Source: Ardenticatenia bacterium (GTDB lineage: Bacteria; Chloroflexota; Anaerolineae; 4572-78; NAK82). From it: 33,693 bases of DNA. Shown here piece after piece: positions 25,525-33,103 of the stretch. The position numbers and the translations under genes were made by a program. A model generated the notes under the pieces. It saw only the letters and a program-made list of their open reading frames with translations, ran no database searches and was not told where the DNA came from. The stretch spans positions 1 through 33,693 of the forward strand of contig QEXY01000148.1 of NCBI GenBank assembly GCA_003130875.1. Direction: 5' to 3'. Numbering within the stretch: the stretch's first letter is position 1; each line of letters opens with the position of its first letter.

Positions 25525-26114
25525 TATTCCCTTTTCTTGGCCTGGCATTATTGTTGGTGGGTGGAGCGCTGGCTTTCGTGTTATGGCCTCTACAAGGACC
25601 GTGTGCCCGTGGATTATCTGAAGTTTCGATGGGCGGGCGCAGGGCCGATGCATGGGAAGGTGATGCAGAGTCTCTCCTGACACGTGCGGCATTATTGGTA
25701 CGACGTGAAGCGCTCTACACTGCCCTGCGCGACGCAGAGTTCGACCACGCCATGGGCAAGCTTGCCACAGAGGACTACCAGGCCCTGCACCGCCAGCTGA
25801 CGCTTGAAGCGGCCCAAGTGCTGCGCCAGCTCGACCATCTCACACCCAATCCCGAGGCCGTGTATGATCAAGAGATCGAGCAAGCTGTCCTCCGCTTGCG
25901 TGAGGGCAAGGATACCACCACCTTTCCCTTGCCAAGCGCGCTTCGCGAAGCGGTCGAGGCGGAAATCGCACGGTTGATCAAGCATTCAACTGTTTCCGAT
26001 AAAACGGGAGCGCAAACCTGCCCCCACTGCGGGCAGATATGTCAGCTGGAAGACCGCTTTTGCATCTACTGCGGCGCGAAACTGGAGCAAGAGAGTCCTA
26101 GGAGCACAAGCTGA
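25521..26114 (+). CDS. CcmI-like membrane protein with C-terminal zinc ribbon
   Basis: A 197-residue protein in the place where CcmI/CycH often lies. It has one helix at residues 4-22, a long charged helical segment with a coiled-coil look (residues 48-160, including ALYTALRDAEFDHAMGKLATEDYQ, similar to the N-terminal domain of CcmI), and a zinc ribbon CPHC(x10)CIYC at residues 167-184. Unlike CcmI of proteobacteria it has no TPR region. The GTG start overlaps the TGA of the thioredoxin gene. A role in handling apocytochrome or in assembling the CcmF/H complex is inferred from position and the CcmI-like segment. Confidence 0.78.
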   Translation: MIFPFLGLALLLVGGALAFVLWPLQGPCARGLSEVSMGGRRADAWEGDAESLLTRAALLVRREALYTALRDAEFDHAMGKLATEDYQALHRQLTLEAAQVLRQLDHLTPNPEAVYDQEIEQAVLRLREGKDTTTFPLPSALREAVEAEIARLIKHSTVSDKTGAQTCPHCGQICQLEDRFCIYCGAKLEQESPRSTS

Positions 26115-26115
26115 G

Positions 26116-27420
26116 ATGAACCTCTCGGTCTCCATTCCCAATGTGTCGAGCATCACACACGCTGCAGCGCGACTTGCCACTATAGGGCTTGCCACTCTCG
26201 TTTGGTCCGGCGTGCTTTTGTCCTCTGCCCAAGCGGTGACAGAGACACCCCGCGGCATTTTGGTCGGACGTGTGCAAAACACGACCACCAGACAGCCGGT
26301 CGCGGGGATATCCGTGCGCCTGCGGCACTGGCGGCTTGAGGTCGAACATCCTTCCCTCACAGCACAAACCGACGCGCAGGGCCATTTCCGCTTCGAAGGG
26401 TTGGACACCGACGTCCACTCCCTATACCGCGCGGAAGCGGAGTACCAGGGCATCACGTTCCACTCGAACTTCGTCACCTTCGAACCCGGTTCCACCCAAG
26501 CTTCTGTGGTACTGAATGTGTATGAGACAAGCTATGTGCCGGAGATGATTCGCATCCAGCGGTTCCATTTCATTATTCTGATGCGTGAGCGCGGCATCCT
26601 CTCAGTCCTGGAGCTGTACCAATTCGGCAATGAGGGCGACCGCGCTTTTGTCGGCACAACCAGCGAACAAGGTATGCGAGAGACCGTGCGGATGGACCTG
26701 CCGGCAGGCGCGCGCGATGTGACCTTGCAATCAGGCACGCCAGGAGTTGATTTCATCGTCAAACCGGATGAGCTGGTAGCGACCACCCCTCTGCTGCCGG
26801 GCGAGGAGACCTTTGATGTCGCGTTTGTCTATTTGGTGCCCTACAGTACCTCTTCCCTCGTCCTGGATCGCCGCCTGCATTACGACACCGTCGCGGTGAA
26901 CGGATTGTTGATGGATATAGGAGCGGAGATGCGCAGTGACCTGCTTCGCTTTGCAGGAGAGCGAACCGCTCAGGGACAAAATTTTCTGCAATTCATCGGA
27001 GAAAATCTGAAAGCAGGACAGCTGCTGGGCATCACTTTGGACCATCTAGACCAAATTCGCCTTCCTGATGCCACAGCAGAGACACCTTCCCACGAAGTCG
27101 AACCAAGCGCCGAAATCCCGCAACGCATCGAACACTCCGCAGTGTTATGGGCGATGTTGGCACTCGGTGGCCTTATGATCGTTTTGAGCACGACGTACCC
27201 GAGGTGGCGCATCCATCGCATTGGTCTTCGAACGTTCCCAACCCAGGCGAAGACTGAAGAAGAAATCGAGACGGAACGCAATCGTCTCTTGTTCACCCTG
27301 GCACGCCTGGATGAGGCATACCAGGCCGGCCAGCTGAGTGAATCCATTTACCGCCGCGTCCGAGCGCACCGCAAAGCGGAGCTCGCCCGTCTGTGGCAAC
27401 GGCATCACAACATGCAATGA
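26116..27420 (+). CDS. Exported beta-domain membrane protein with CarboxypepD_reg-like domain (ccm-associated)
   Basis: A 434-residue protein embedded between the ccmEFH and ccmABCD halves. Residues 18-40 form a signal peptide (ATIGLATLVWSGVLLSSAQA). Residues 45-130 resemble a carboxypeptidase regulatory-like/prealbumin-type beta sandwich (GILVGRVQNTTTRQPVAGI, TDAQGHFRFEGL). Residues 140-290 are a second beta-rich part. A helix at about 342-360 crosses the membrane, and a short cytoplasmic helical pair follows (TEEEIETERNRLLFTLARLDEAYQAGQLSESIYRRVR). It overlaps ccmA in an ATGA arrangement. The function is unknown. Its layout recalls the cluster's first gene and suggests both belong to the same machine. 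Confidence 0.75.
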   Translation: MNLSVSIPNVSSITHAAARLATIGLATLVWSGVLLSSAQAVTETPRGILVGRVQNTTTRQPVAGISVRLRHWRLEVEHPSLTAQTDAQGHFRFEGLDTDVHSLYRAEAEYQGITFHSNFVTFEPGSTQASVVLNVYETSYVPEMIRIQRFHFIILMRERGILSVLELYQFGNEGDRAFVGTTSEQGMRETVRMDLPAGARDVTLQSGTPGVDFIVKPDELVATTPLLPGEETFDVAFVYLVPYSTSSLVLDRRLHYDTVAVNGLLMDIGAEMRSDLLRFAGERTAQGQNFLQFIGENLKAGQLLGITLDHLDQIRLPDATAETPSHEVEPSAEIPQRIEHSAVLWAMLALGGLMIVLSTTYPRWRIHRIGLRTFPTQAKTEEEIETERNRLLFTLARLDEAYQAGQLSESIYRRVRAHRKAELARLWQRHHNMQ

Positions 27421-28118
27421 TCGAGATAAGGGGGCTCGTCAAAGCGTTTGGCAGCCGCCTGGTGCTCCGGGGCATCACTCTGCACATAAGCGCCGGGGAA
27501 TTTGTAACCCTAGTCGGCCCCAACGGCGCCGGCAAGACCACTCTGATGCGCATTCTGGCCACTTTGAGTCGACCTACCGCAGGACAGGTGCTCTTGGGAG
27601 GTTGTGATCTCACTCAGGATCCGATGAGAGCACGCCATATGATCGGCCTGGTATCCCACCGCACATTGCTCTACGACGATCTGAGCGGAGAGCAGAATCT
27701 GCTCTTCTATGCCCAGCTGTATGACGTGACGCGACCGAAGATGCGCGTCGAAGAGCTGCTACGTCAGATGGGGCTTTGGGGACGCCAGCGTGATCCTGTG
27801 AGCACCTATTCGCGTGGCATGCAACAACGCCTGGCCATTGCGCGTGCCCTGTTGCACAATCCTCCCATTTTATTGCTCGACGAACCGGATACGGGTTTGG
27901 ACCGTCACGCTGCTATGACACTGGGTGCATTATTGCGTCAGACTGATCTGGGCCGACGCACCGTGTTGATGACCACGCATAACCTGGAATATGCCGCCGC
28001 GTGGGGAGAACGAGCCGCAATCCTGGTGAACGGACGCATCGTTTTCCAAGTGAACCGGTCCAAAATCGATCTGGCCACATTGCGCGCGCAGTACGACCAT
28101 TATGCATCATCTGCGTAA
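27417..28118 (+). CDS. ccmA: Heme-exporter ABC ATPase CcmA
   Basis: ATPase of the CcmABCD complex that releases holo-CcmE. 233 residues. Walker A GPNGAGKTT at residues 34-42, signature region YSRGMQQRLAIARALLHNP near residue 130 (an SRGMQ form of LSGGQ, usual for CcmA-like ATPases), Walker B ILLLDEPDTGLD, and the switch histidine in TTHN. The frame is open eight codons upstream, but the ATG at 27417 overlaps the stop of the preceding gene (ATGA) and gives the normal N-terminus. It overlaps ccmB by 17 bases. Confidence 0.93.
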   Translation: MIEIRGLVKAFGSRLVLRGITLHISAGEFVTLVGPNGAGKTTLMRILATLSRPTAGQVLLGGCDLTQDPMRARHMIGLVSHRTLLYDDLSGEQNLLFYAQLYDVTRPKMRVEELLRQMGLWGRQRDPVSTYSRGMQQRLAIARALLHNPPILLLDEPDTGLDRHAAMTLGALLRQTDLGRRTVLMTTHNLEYAAAWGERAAILVNGRIVFQVNRSKIDLATLRAQYDHYASSA

Positions 28119-28776
28119 AATATTGGCCATCGTGGCAAAAGATCTGGCAGCGGAATTGCGCACGCGCGAGATGCTCGGCGCTATGTTTGTCTTTGCGCTA
28201 CTGGTGATCTTCATCTTCAACTTTGCCTTTGAGCTGCGTGCGGAGAATCAGCGTGCATTGGCGCCGGGGGTATTGTGGGTCGCGATCACTTTCTCCGGGA
28301 TGTTGGGCCTCTCGCGTTCTTTCATCCGCGAGAAGGATCGCGGTTCGCTCGAAGGATTGCTGTTGGCCCCGGTCGACCGCGGGGTGATCTTCTTGGGCAA
28401 GATGCTCGGCAATGCACTCTTCATCGCCGTGATCGATTTCATCGTCCTGCCGGTGTTCGTCGTTCTCTTCAACATCCCTGTCACGGCGCTCCCACCGCTC
28501 GCTGTGATCGCCGTACTGGGCACCATCGGTCTGAGCGGAGTGGGCACCCTGTTCTCGGCCATGGCCGTGCACACCCGCGCACGTGAGGTTCTGTTGCCTG
28601 TTCTGCTCTTTCCGCTGATCGTGCCGGTGATCTTATCCGCCGTGAAGCTGAGCGCAGCCGTGATCGACAACCTGCCGTTCGCGGAAGCACAACAATGGCT
28701 CAGCTTGCTGCTTGCCTTCGACATCGTTTTTGCGGTGTTATCTTTTCTCTTTTTCGACTACGTGGTAGAAGAATGA
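28102..28776 (+). CDS. ccmB: Heme-exporter membrane subunit CcmB
   Basis: Membrane subunit that pairs with CcmA. It has 224 residues with six predicted helices. The blocks LRTREMLGAMFVFALLVI, SFIREKDRGSLEGLLLAPVDRGVIFLGK and LPVLLFPLIVPVILSAVK are characteristic of CcmB. The start overlaps the last 17 bases of ccmA in another frame, so translation is coupled. ccmC follows after 19 bases. Confidence 0.93.
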   Translation: MHHLRKILAIVAKDLAAELRTREMLGAMFVFALLVIFIFNFAFELRAENQRALAPGVLWVAITFSGMLGLSRSFIREKDRGSLEGLLLAPVDRGVIFLGKMLGNALFIAVIDFIVLPVFVVLFNIPVTALPPLAVIAVLGTIGLSGVGTLFSAMAVHTRAREVLLPVLLFPLIVPVILSAVKLSAAVIDNLPFAEAQQWLSLLLAFDIVFAVLSFLFFDYVVEE

Positions 28777-28795
28777 TCCCAAGAGAGGGTGGTAT

Positions 28796-29512
28796 ATGAA
28801 ACACCACACGCATCTGATGATAGGCTTGTTCATCGTCACAGGGCTGCTGATGATCGGCGCGATTGTGTTGGCATTAGGCGTCGCTCCCGACCCGGTCAAT
28901 CTGGCGACGCCGACGGAACGATTCGCACAACGTATCTTCTACTTTCACGTGCCCAACTGGTGGGTGGGATTCCTAGCTTATCTGGTAGCCGCTGTGGCTG
29001 GAGCGCTGTATCTCATCTCGCGGCAAGAACGATGGGATGCGGTGGGAGTCTCTTCCATCGAGGTCGGGCTCACGTTTAACACGATTGGGCTGATCAGCGG
29101 CTCAATATGGGCTAAGCCGACGTGGAACACCTGGTGGACATGGGAACCTCGCCTGACCACAGCGGCAATCGGTTGGCTCATGTATGTGGGCTACCTGATA
29201 TTACGCAGCGCCATCGAGAATCCTCAACGCCGCGCACGCTTCGCCGCCGTGTTCAGCATCCTGGCGTTCCTGGACGTGCCCGTCATATTCCTGGCCATCC
29301 GCTGGTGGCGCACGATCCATCCCGTCGTCATCGGAGCTGAAGGGGGGCAAGGCGTGGGGGGATTTGCCTTAGGTCCCACCATTCAGCTGGTGTTCTTCTT
29401 CTGTCTGGTTGCCTTTACATTACTGTACGTGACGTTGATGCTGGTGCGCCTGCGCACTGAGTTCCTCTCCCAACGGGTGGAGCGCCTGCGCCAGCATCTC
29501 ATGTTCCGCTGA
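28796..29512 (+). CDS. ccmC: Heme-handling membrane protein CcmC
   Basis: Loads heme onto CcmE. 238 residues and six helices. The WWD-type motif is WNTWWTWEPRLTT near residues 109-121, with Glu-Pro where proteobacterial CcmC has Asp-Ala. The axial histidines are expected in FYFHVPNWW and WRTIHPVV. A GAGAGGGTGG sequence precedes the ATG. It lies between ccmB and ccmD in the standard order. Confidence 0.94.
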   Translation: MKHHTHLMIGLFIVTGLLMIGAIVLALGVAPDPVNLATPTERFAQRIFYFHVPNWWVGFLAYLVAAVAGALYLISRQERWDAVGVSSIEVGLTFNTIGLISGSIWAKPTWNTWWTWEPRLTTAAIGWLMYVGYLILRSAIENPQRRARFAAVFSILAFLDVPVIFLAIRWWRTIHPVVIGAEGGQGVGGFALGPTIQLVFFFCLVAFTLLYVTLMLVRLRTEFLSQRVERLRQHLMFR

Positions 29513-29540
29513 TCCACAGCTTCAATGCGAGGGTGTATCG

Positions 29541-29720
29541 ATGGTTTATATGATCGCAGCGTATGGAGTGATCTGGCTCATCACGTTCGCATTTGTCGCG
29601 ACGATCTTCTGGCGGCAGCGCCAGCTACAACAACAAGTGGCATGGATGGAGCAGCTCCTGGAAATGGAAACCGAAACGGCCGGGCCAGAAGACGCCACAC
29701 CCTCTGCCCCGCACTCTTGA
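29541..29720 (+). CDS. ccmD: Small heme-exporter protein CcmD
   Basis: A 59-residue single-span protein, MVYMIAAYGVIWLITFAFVA at its N-terminus, then a charged cytoplasmic tail with RQRQLQQQ. This is the usual layout of CcmD, which stabilises the CcmABC complex with holo-CcmE. Size, topology and position directly after ccmC identify it; the sequence itself is weakly conserved in the family. GAGGGTG lies before the ATG. A strong hairpin follows within four bases of the stop. Confidence 0.85.
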   Translation: MVYMIAAYGVIWLITFAFVATIFWRQRQLQQQVAWMEQLLEMETETAGPEDATPSAPHS

Positions 29721-29723
29721 AAG

Positions 29724-29762
29724 GACCGTCCCAGGATGGCAGCGTACCATCCTGGGACGGTC
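29724..29762. terminator. Strong hairpin between ccmD and the aldolase gene
   Basis: Perfect 16-bp stem, with arms at 29724-29739 (beginning GACCGTCCCAGG) and 29747-29762, and a seven-base loop. It sits between two convergent genes. T-runs are short on both sides (CGAAATTTA on plus, CCTTTC on minus), so it is probably a bidirectional terminator or 3' protective stem. Confidence 0.75.
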
Positions 29763-29781
29763 GAAATTTAGAAGGGAAATG

Positions 29782-30831
29782 TCAGGCGATGGTCACTTCT
29801 TTGGAAAGGTAGACATCCTGAATAGCATGCAGCAGCTTGACACCCTCTTCCATCGGCTTCTGGAAAGCTTTCCGCCCGGAGATAAGGCCCATGCCGCCGG
29901 CGCGCTTGTTGATCACAGCGGTGCGCACTGCCTGGGCCAGATCATCCTTGCCTGAGGCGCCGCCCGAATTGATCAACCCGACGCGTCCCATATAGCAGTT
30001 CATAACCTGATAGCGCGTCCAGTCGATCGGGTGATCCCCGGTCAGCTCGGTGTATACACGCGGGTCGGTCTTGCCGAACTTGATCGCATTGTACCCGCCG
30101 TTGTTCTCAGGCTGCTTCTGCTTGACAATATCCGCCTCGATGGTGACCGCCAGATGGTTCGCCTGTCCGGTCAGATCTGCTGCCGTCTCGTAATTGACCC
30201 CTTCCACCTTGAAGCCGGGATTGCGCAGGTAAGCCCATAGCACGGTCACCATGCCCAGCTCGTGCGCGTAAGCGAACGCCTCGCTGATCTCCTGGATCTG
30301 ACGGCGCGATTCGGGCGCACCATAGTACACGGTAGCACCCACGGCCACCGCTCCCATGTCGAAAGCTTGTTGCACGCTGGCGAAGAGCGTCTGATCATAG
30401 ATGTTAGGATAGGTGAGCAGCTCATTGTGGTTGATTTTGACGATGAAGGGGATCTTATGGGCATACTTGCGCGACACGGCACCCAGCACACCCAGCGTGG
30501 AAGCAACGGCGTTGCATTGCCCTTCGATCGCCAGCTTCACGATGTTTTCGGGGTCAAAGTAGATCGGATTGGCCGCAAAGGATGCCCCGCCGGAATGCTC
30601 GATCCCCTGGTCGACGGGCAAGATGGAGAGGTAACCCGTACCGGCCAGACGACCCGTGTTGAAGATCAGCTGCATATTGCGCAGCACGGCGGTAGGGCGG
30701 TCGGTTTGTGCCATCACCCGGTCGACGAAGTCGGGGCCGGGCAGGTGGAGCATCTCCTTGGGTACCTTTGCCTTATAGGTCAAGAGGCTTTCCGCCTCCG
30801 CACCCAACAGATCAGCAATTGGGGTGGTCAT
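29782..30831 (-). CDS. fbaB: Class I fructose-bisphosphate aldolase, DhnA/FbaB type
   Basis: Glycolytic/gluconeogenic aldolase that splits fructose 1,6-bisphosphate through a Schiff base. 349 residues, as in E. coli FbaB. The Schiff-base lysine is most likely Lys237 or Lys239 in [11 protein letters not shown] (FbaB Lys236). Other landmarks are [41 protein letters not shown] and the phosphate-binding [19 protein letters not shown] lies a few bases before the ATG. A tRNA-Arg gene lies 120 bases upstream on the same strand, and two copies of a ten-base repeat lie in its upstream region. Confidence 0.96.
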   Translation of the reverse strand: MTTPIADLLGAEAESLLTYKAKVPKEMLHLPGPDFVDRVMAQTDRPTAVLRNMQLIFNTGRLAGTGYLSILPVDQGIEHSGGASFAANPIYFDPENIVKLAIEGQCNAVASTLGVLGAVSRKYAHKIPFIVKINHNELLTYPNIYDQTLFASVQQAFDMGAVAVGATVYYGAPESRRQIQEISEAFAYAHELGMVTVLWAYLRNPGFKVEGVNYETAADLTGQANHLAVTIEADIVKQKQPENNGGYNAIKFGKTDPRVYTELTGDHPIDWTRYQVMNCYMGRVGLINSGGASGKDDLAQAVRTAVINKRAGGMGLISGRKAFQKPMEEGVKLLHAIQDVYLSKEVTIA

Positions 30832-30835
30832 AGTT

Positions 30836-30841
30836 CCTCCT
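30836..30841 (-). promoter_or_regulatory. Ribosome binding site of the aldolase gene
   Basis: AGGAGG on the minus strand, with only four to five bases to the ATG at 30831. Confidence 0.65.
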
Positions 30842-30851
30842 GAATACTGAA

Positions 30852-30888
30852 AATGTATTGTGCAATATCTTGGTGGCGAATGTATTGT
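30852..30888 (-). promoter_or_regulatory. Paired ten-base repeats and small palindrome upstream of the aldolase gene
   Basis: ACAATACATT (minus strand) occurs at 30852-30861 and again at 30879-30888, 27 bases apart. Overlapping the first is the interrupted palindrome TATTG-TG-CAATA (30856-30867). The location just ahead of the gene suggests a regulator binding region; no clear -35/-10 pair is evident. Confidence 0.35.
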
Positions 30889-30952
30889 CAGTTTGCCAAG
30901 CGGACGGCGCTGTCATGGGGTAGCAGAGAGGCACATCGTAGTGCGCTTTCAA

Positions 30953-31024
30953 TGCCCCTGGGGCGACTCGAACGCCCGCGCACGGCTCCGGAGGCCGCTG
31001 CTCTATCCTCTGAGCTACAGGGGC
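30953..31024 (-). tRNA. tRNA-Arg (anticodon CCG)
   Basis: Full cloverleaf on the minus strand: acceptor GCCCCTG/CAGGGGC, D arm GCTC/GAGC with an 8-base loop, anticodon stem GCGGC/GCCGT with loop CTCCGGA (anticodon CCG, reads CGG), a four-base variable loop, T arm GGGCG/CGCCC with loop TTCGAGT. 72 bases with discriminator A; CCA is not encoded. Confidence 0.96.
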
Positions 31025-31038
31025 GTGCTTCCACATAT

Positions 31039-31067
31039 ACTTTAGCACGTTTGGGTCTACTTGGCAA
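31039..31067 (-). promoter_or_regulatory. Promoter of tRNA-Arg
   Basis: Minus strand TTGCCA (31062-31067), a 17-base spacer and TAAAGT (31039-31044), placing the start a few bases before the tRNA 5' end. Confidence 0.6.
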
Positions 31068-31265
31068 CTGTGCACGAGCTCACGATTTCCAATCCACCCA
31101 GAAGATACCCTGGACACCGAGGTGCCGAAGGTGACAAGCACCTCAGATCATGTCAAAGGGGAGGGGTTCCTCCACCTCCCACGCCCCGTGCGCCAGATAG
31201 ACGCACTGGCACACCCGACGCAGCTTTCGCTAGCCGCAGCGCCGCAGAATATGCCGAATGATGTA

Positions 31266-31293
31266 AACCGAGCCGCACGCGCGGGCAAGCGGC
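31266..31293. repeat. AHARGSV-type repeat, copy A1
   Basis: About 28 bases with the core AACCGAGCCGCACGCGCGGG followed by CAAGCGGC. It matches A2, B1 and B2 and lies at one edge of the block inserted in the decayed transposase. Confidence 0.65.
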
Positions 31294-31302
31294 CGAGATT
31301 TC

Positions 31303-31332
31303 ACCGCCGAGCACGCCGAGGGCGCAGAGAAT
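31303..31332. repeat. CCGCCGAGCACGCCGAGG-type repeat, copy A
   Basis: About 30 bases that continue into GCGCAGAGAATG. On the minus strand it translates as LCALGVLGG. Matching copy at 32980-33009. Confidence 0.6.
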
Positions 31333-31435
31333 GAACCGGCGAGAAACCTTGGCATTCTCAGTGTTCTCTGCAGTGCGTTTCGTGTTGCTCCCTGATGGGC
31401 GCGGCGCGGATAGATGGTCGCAGCCCAGATGGTAT

Positions 31436-31464
31436 AACCGAGCCGCGCGCGTGAGCAAGCGGCT
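31436..31464. repeat. AHARGSV-type repeat, copy A2
   Basis: Core AACCGAGCCGCGCGCGTGAG then CAAGCGGCT. Nearly identical to B2 (33075-33103). On the minus strand it reads PLAHARGSV. Confidence 0.7.
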
Positions 31465-31882
31465 CAAACTGCTCCCTCGCGGTGGCTGCTGCACGCATAG
31501 CGCCAGACGCCGCCGTTCCAGACCCGTCGCCTGATAGCGCGCCATGTTCGCGCCGTGGCACTGATGCTGCCCAATTCGTGGTACGTATACACCCACTGCT
31601 CCCTTGCCTTCACCAAATGCATCGCGTATCCTTTCCGATAAGCCCGTTCGACCATAGGCAGTGCTTCTCCTGGTGGAGTTGTTTCCACACCCCATAGATG
31701 TGAGGAGCGCCATCTTTTGTCCAGACCGCCTCAATCACCGGGTAACGATCTCCTGGCGCACGTACTGTACCCACTTTCTCGTTTTGGCGAAGGTGTGCTA
31801 TGATGTCCCTCGCATTCACAGCTTTTGACACATCAGGCTCGAAAGCTCTGCCGAACATAGCACTCTCTCCCGAGGCGGCAAT

Positions 31883-32104
31883 ATGACCAACTTAGATAGA
31901 GATGTCATCCTCGAGGGCGATTTCTGGCCCAAACCCGTGCGCGGCGTGTTGTTGCCGTTGCAAGGTGAGGGCGCCACGTTACGGGTGGAGCTGTGCGTCG
32001 AGGCGGAGTCGGCACAGGGCATCAAGAGCGCCACGTTGGAGCAGAAGGTGATGGAGACGCTGCGCCAAATCAAAGCTGAGGTGCTCGAGGAGCGCGTGGA
32101 GTAG
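31883..32104 (+). CDS. Small hypothetical protein (73 residues)
   Basis: Open frame with an acidic, well-balanced composition: MTNLDRDVILEGDFWPKPVR at the start, then VELCVEAESAQGIKSATLEQ and a helical charged end (METLRQIKAEVLEERVE). The N-terminal LEGDFWPKPVRG resembles the opening of some SNF2-helicase-associated proteins, so this might be a 5' fragment of such a gene, but that is weak. A poor GAGGCGG lies before the ATG. It is divergent from the decayed element and in an unstable region; it may be a live small gene or a remnant. Confidence 0.5.
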   Translation: MTNLDRDVILEGDFWPKPVRGVLLPLQGEGATLRVELCVEAESAQGIKSATLEQKVMETLRQIKAEVLEERVE

Positions 32105-32215
32105 GCCGTTCACGGGAAAGCAAGGAATTGCCGCCGCCCAAAATCATTAAAGAGGCGCAATGACCCGCCGCGCATCCCCAAAGCCCACCCATAAATTGAA
32201 TCGCCTGGCCACTTC

Positions 32216-32257
32216 CCGTCCTTGAAGGACGGCTGGGGCGAGGAGACGTTTCGCCCC
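32216..32257. repeat. Tandem hairpins resembling an IS200/IS605 element end
   Basis: Two adjacent stem-loops: CCGTCCTT/AAGGACGG (32216-32232) and GGGGCGA/TCGCCCC (32235-32257). The first, TTGAAGGAC-centred, is of a kind often seen near the ends of IS200/IS605 elements and after tnpB genes. No tnpA or tnpB frame is present nearby, so at most a remnant end is left. The rest of 32105-32273 shows nothing clear. Confidence 0.35.
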
Positions 32258-32273
32258 ACGGTACGGACAGGCG

Positions 32274-32612
32274 CTAGGATGAGGATGCCTTGCCCTGCGG
32301 TGCGTTTTCTTCTGAGGTGGAAGATGAGGTTATATCCTGCTCCTCTTCGTCGCCCCAACCGATGATCCACACGCAAGCGCCAGCCAACAGGATGGTGGTC
32401 ACGATGAGCGCCGCCCATTGGGTGGGAGTGAACCCCACATCCTTGGCCGACCAGATCAGGATGATCACCATTCCAATTGCCAGAGCGATCCAGGCGACAA
32501 TTTGAGGATGTCGTCCCGCAAAATTACGAATAGCCGTCACAATATCCCTCGTTACTCGATTCTCGATGATTGGTACGTTCAAAATCTTAACATCAAAAGC
32601 CCCGGGACACAA
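32274..32612 (-). CDS. Small two-span membrane protein of unknown function
   Basis: A 112-residue frame with two hydrophobic helices (IVAWIALAIGMVIILIW at about 38-54 and WAALIVTTILLAGACVWIIGW at about 65-85), a basic N-terminal part (ENRVTRDIVTAIRNFAGRHP) and an acidic, Ser-rich tail. The charge pattern puts both ends inside the cell. No family is recognised. It ends next to the IS200/IS605-like hairpins and begins beside decayed element copy B, so it is an isolated gene between mobile remnants. The start is uncertain; internal starts exist. Confidence 0.6.
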   Translation of the reverse strand: MCPGAFDVKILNVPIIENRVTRDIVTAIRNFAGRHPQIVAWIALAIGMVIILIWSAKDVGFTPTQWAALIVTTILLAGACVWIIGWGDEEEQDITSSSTSEENAPQGKASSS

Positions 32613-32941
32613 ATCTCCCGAAAAATGTAACAGCCCAATAGACCGCTACCAGCCTCTAGGTCATAGGCGAGGAATAGATCGGCACACGTTGGCTGGGGGC
32701 CAGGCAGTGCAGGCGCGGCGCCGGACGGGGTGCAAGCAGGCAAGGCCCACAGGCGACAGATGAGCAGATGGGTGGGTATGCTGCGTGCCCCAACTCCCCT
32801 GGTGTCGATGACCTGCACGTCCGCATGGATGTGGCGGAAGGTTTCGTCCACCCCCCACGCCCTATGCGCCGAATAGACGCCCTGGTGTGCGCGACGTGAC
32901 TTTCGCTGACCACAACGCCGCAAGATATACCGAATGGTGTG

Positions 32942-32969
32942 AACCAAGCCGGGCGCGTGGGCAAGCGGC
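32942..32969. repeat. AHARGSV-type repeat, copy B1
   Basis: AACCAAGCCGGGCGCGTGGG then CAAGCGGC, the diverged partner of A1. Confidence 0.6.
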
Positions 32970-32979
32970 AGAGATCTTA

Positions 32980-33009
32980 CCGCCGAGCACACCGAGGGCG
33001 CAGAGAATG
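32980..33009. repeat. CCGCCGAGCAC-type repeat, copy B
   Basis: CCGCCGAGCACACCGAGGGC followed by GCAGAGAATG, the partner of 31303-31332. Minus-strand reading LCALGVLGG. Confidence 0.6.
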
Positions 33010-33058
33010 GACAGGGGGAAAACCTCAGCAGTGTGTTTTGCACCGCTTCCTGACGGTC

Positions 33059-33085
33059 GCGGCTCGGATGATATAACCGAGCCGC
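33059..33085. repeat. Perfect 9-bp inverted repeat beside repeat B2
   Basis: GCGGCTCGG (33059-33067) and CCGAGCCGC (33077-33085) with a nine-base loop. The matching part of copy A is mutated, so B keeps the older form. Confidence 0.6.
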
Positions 33086-33103
33086 GCGCGTGAGCAAGCG
33101 GCT
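33075..33103. repeat. AHARGSV-type repeat, copy B2
   Basis: AACCGAGCCGCGCGCGTGAG then CAAGCGGCT, nearly identical to A2. Confidence 0.7.

Larger units (their letters stand above)
31167..31795 (-). pseudogene. Decayed transposase-like element, copy A
   Basis: A heavily mutated element on the minus strand that matches copy B (32842-33552) along its length with many substitutions. In pieces of different frames one can read an upstream segment (RYPVIEAVWTKDGAPHIY), a transposase start (MVERAYRKGYAMHLVKAREQ, then YHELGSISATARTW, typical of IS481-like HTH/DDE transposases) and, after an inserted repeat block, RHILRRCG and YLAHGAWEVEEP. Compared with copy B about 130 bases of the HTH region are missing, and the 3' part is cut off near 31167. 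No intact frame remains. The IS481-like assignment rests on these fragments only. Confidence 0.6.
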
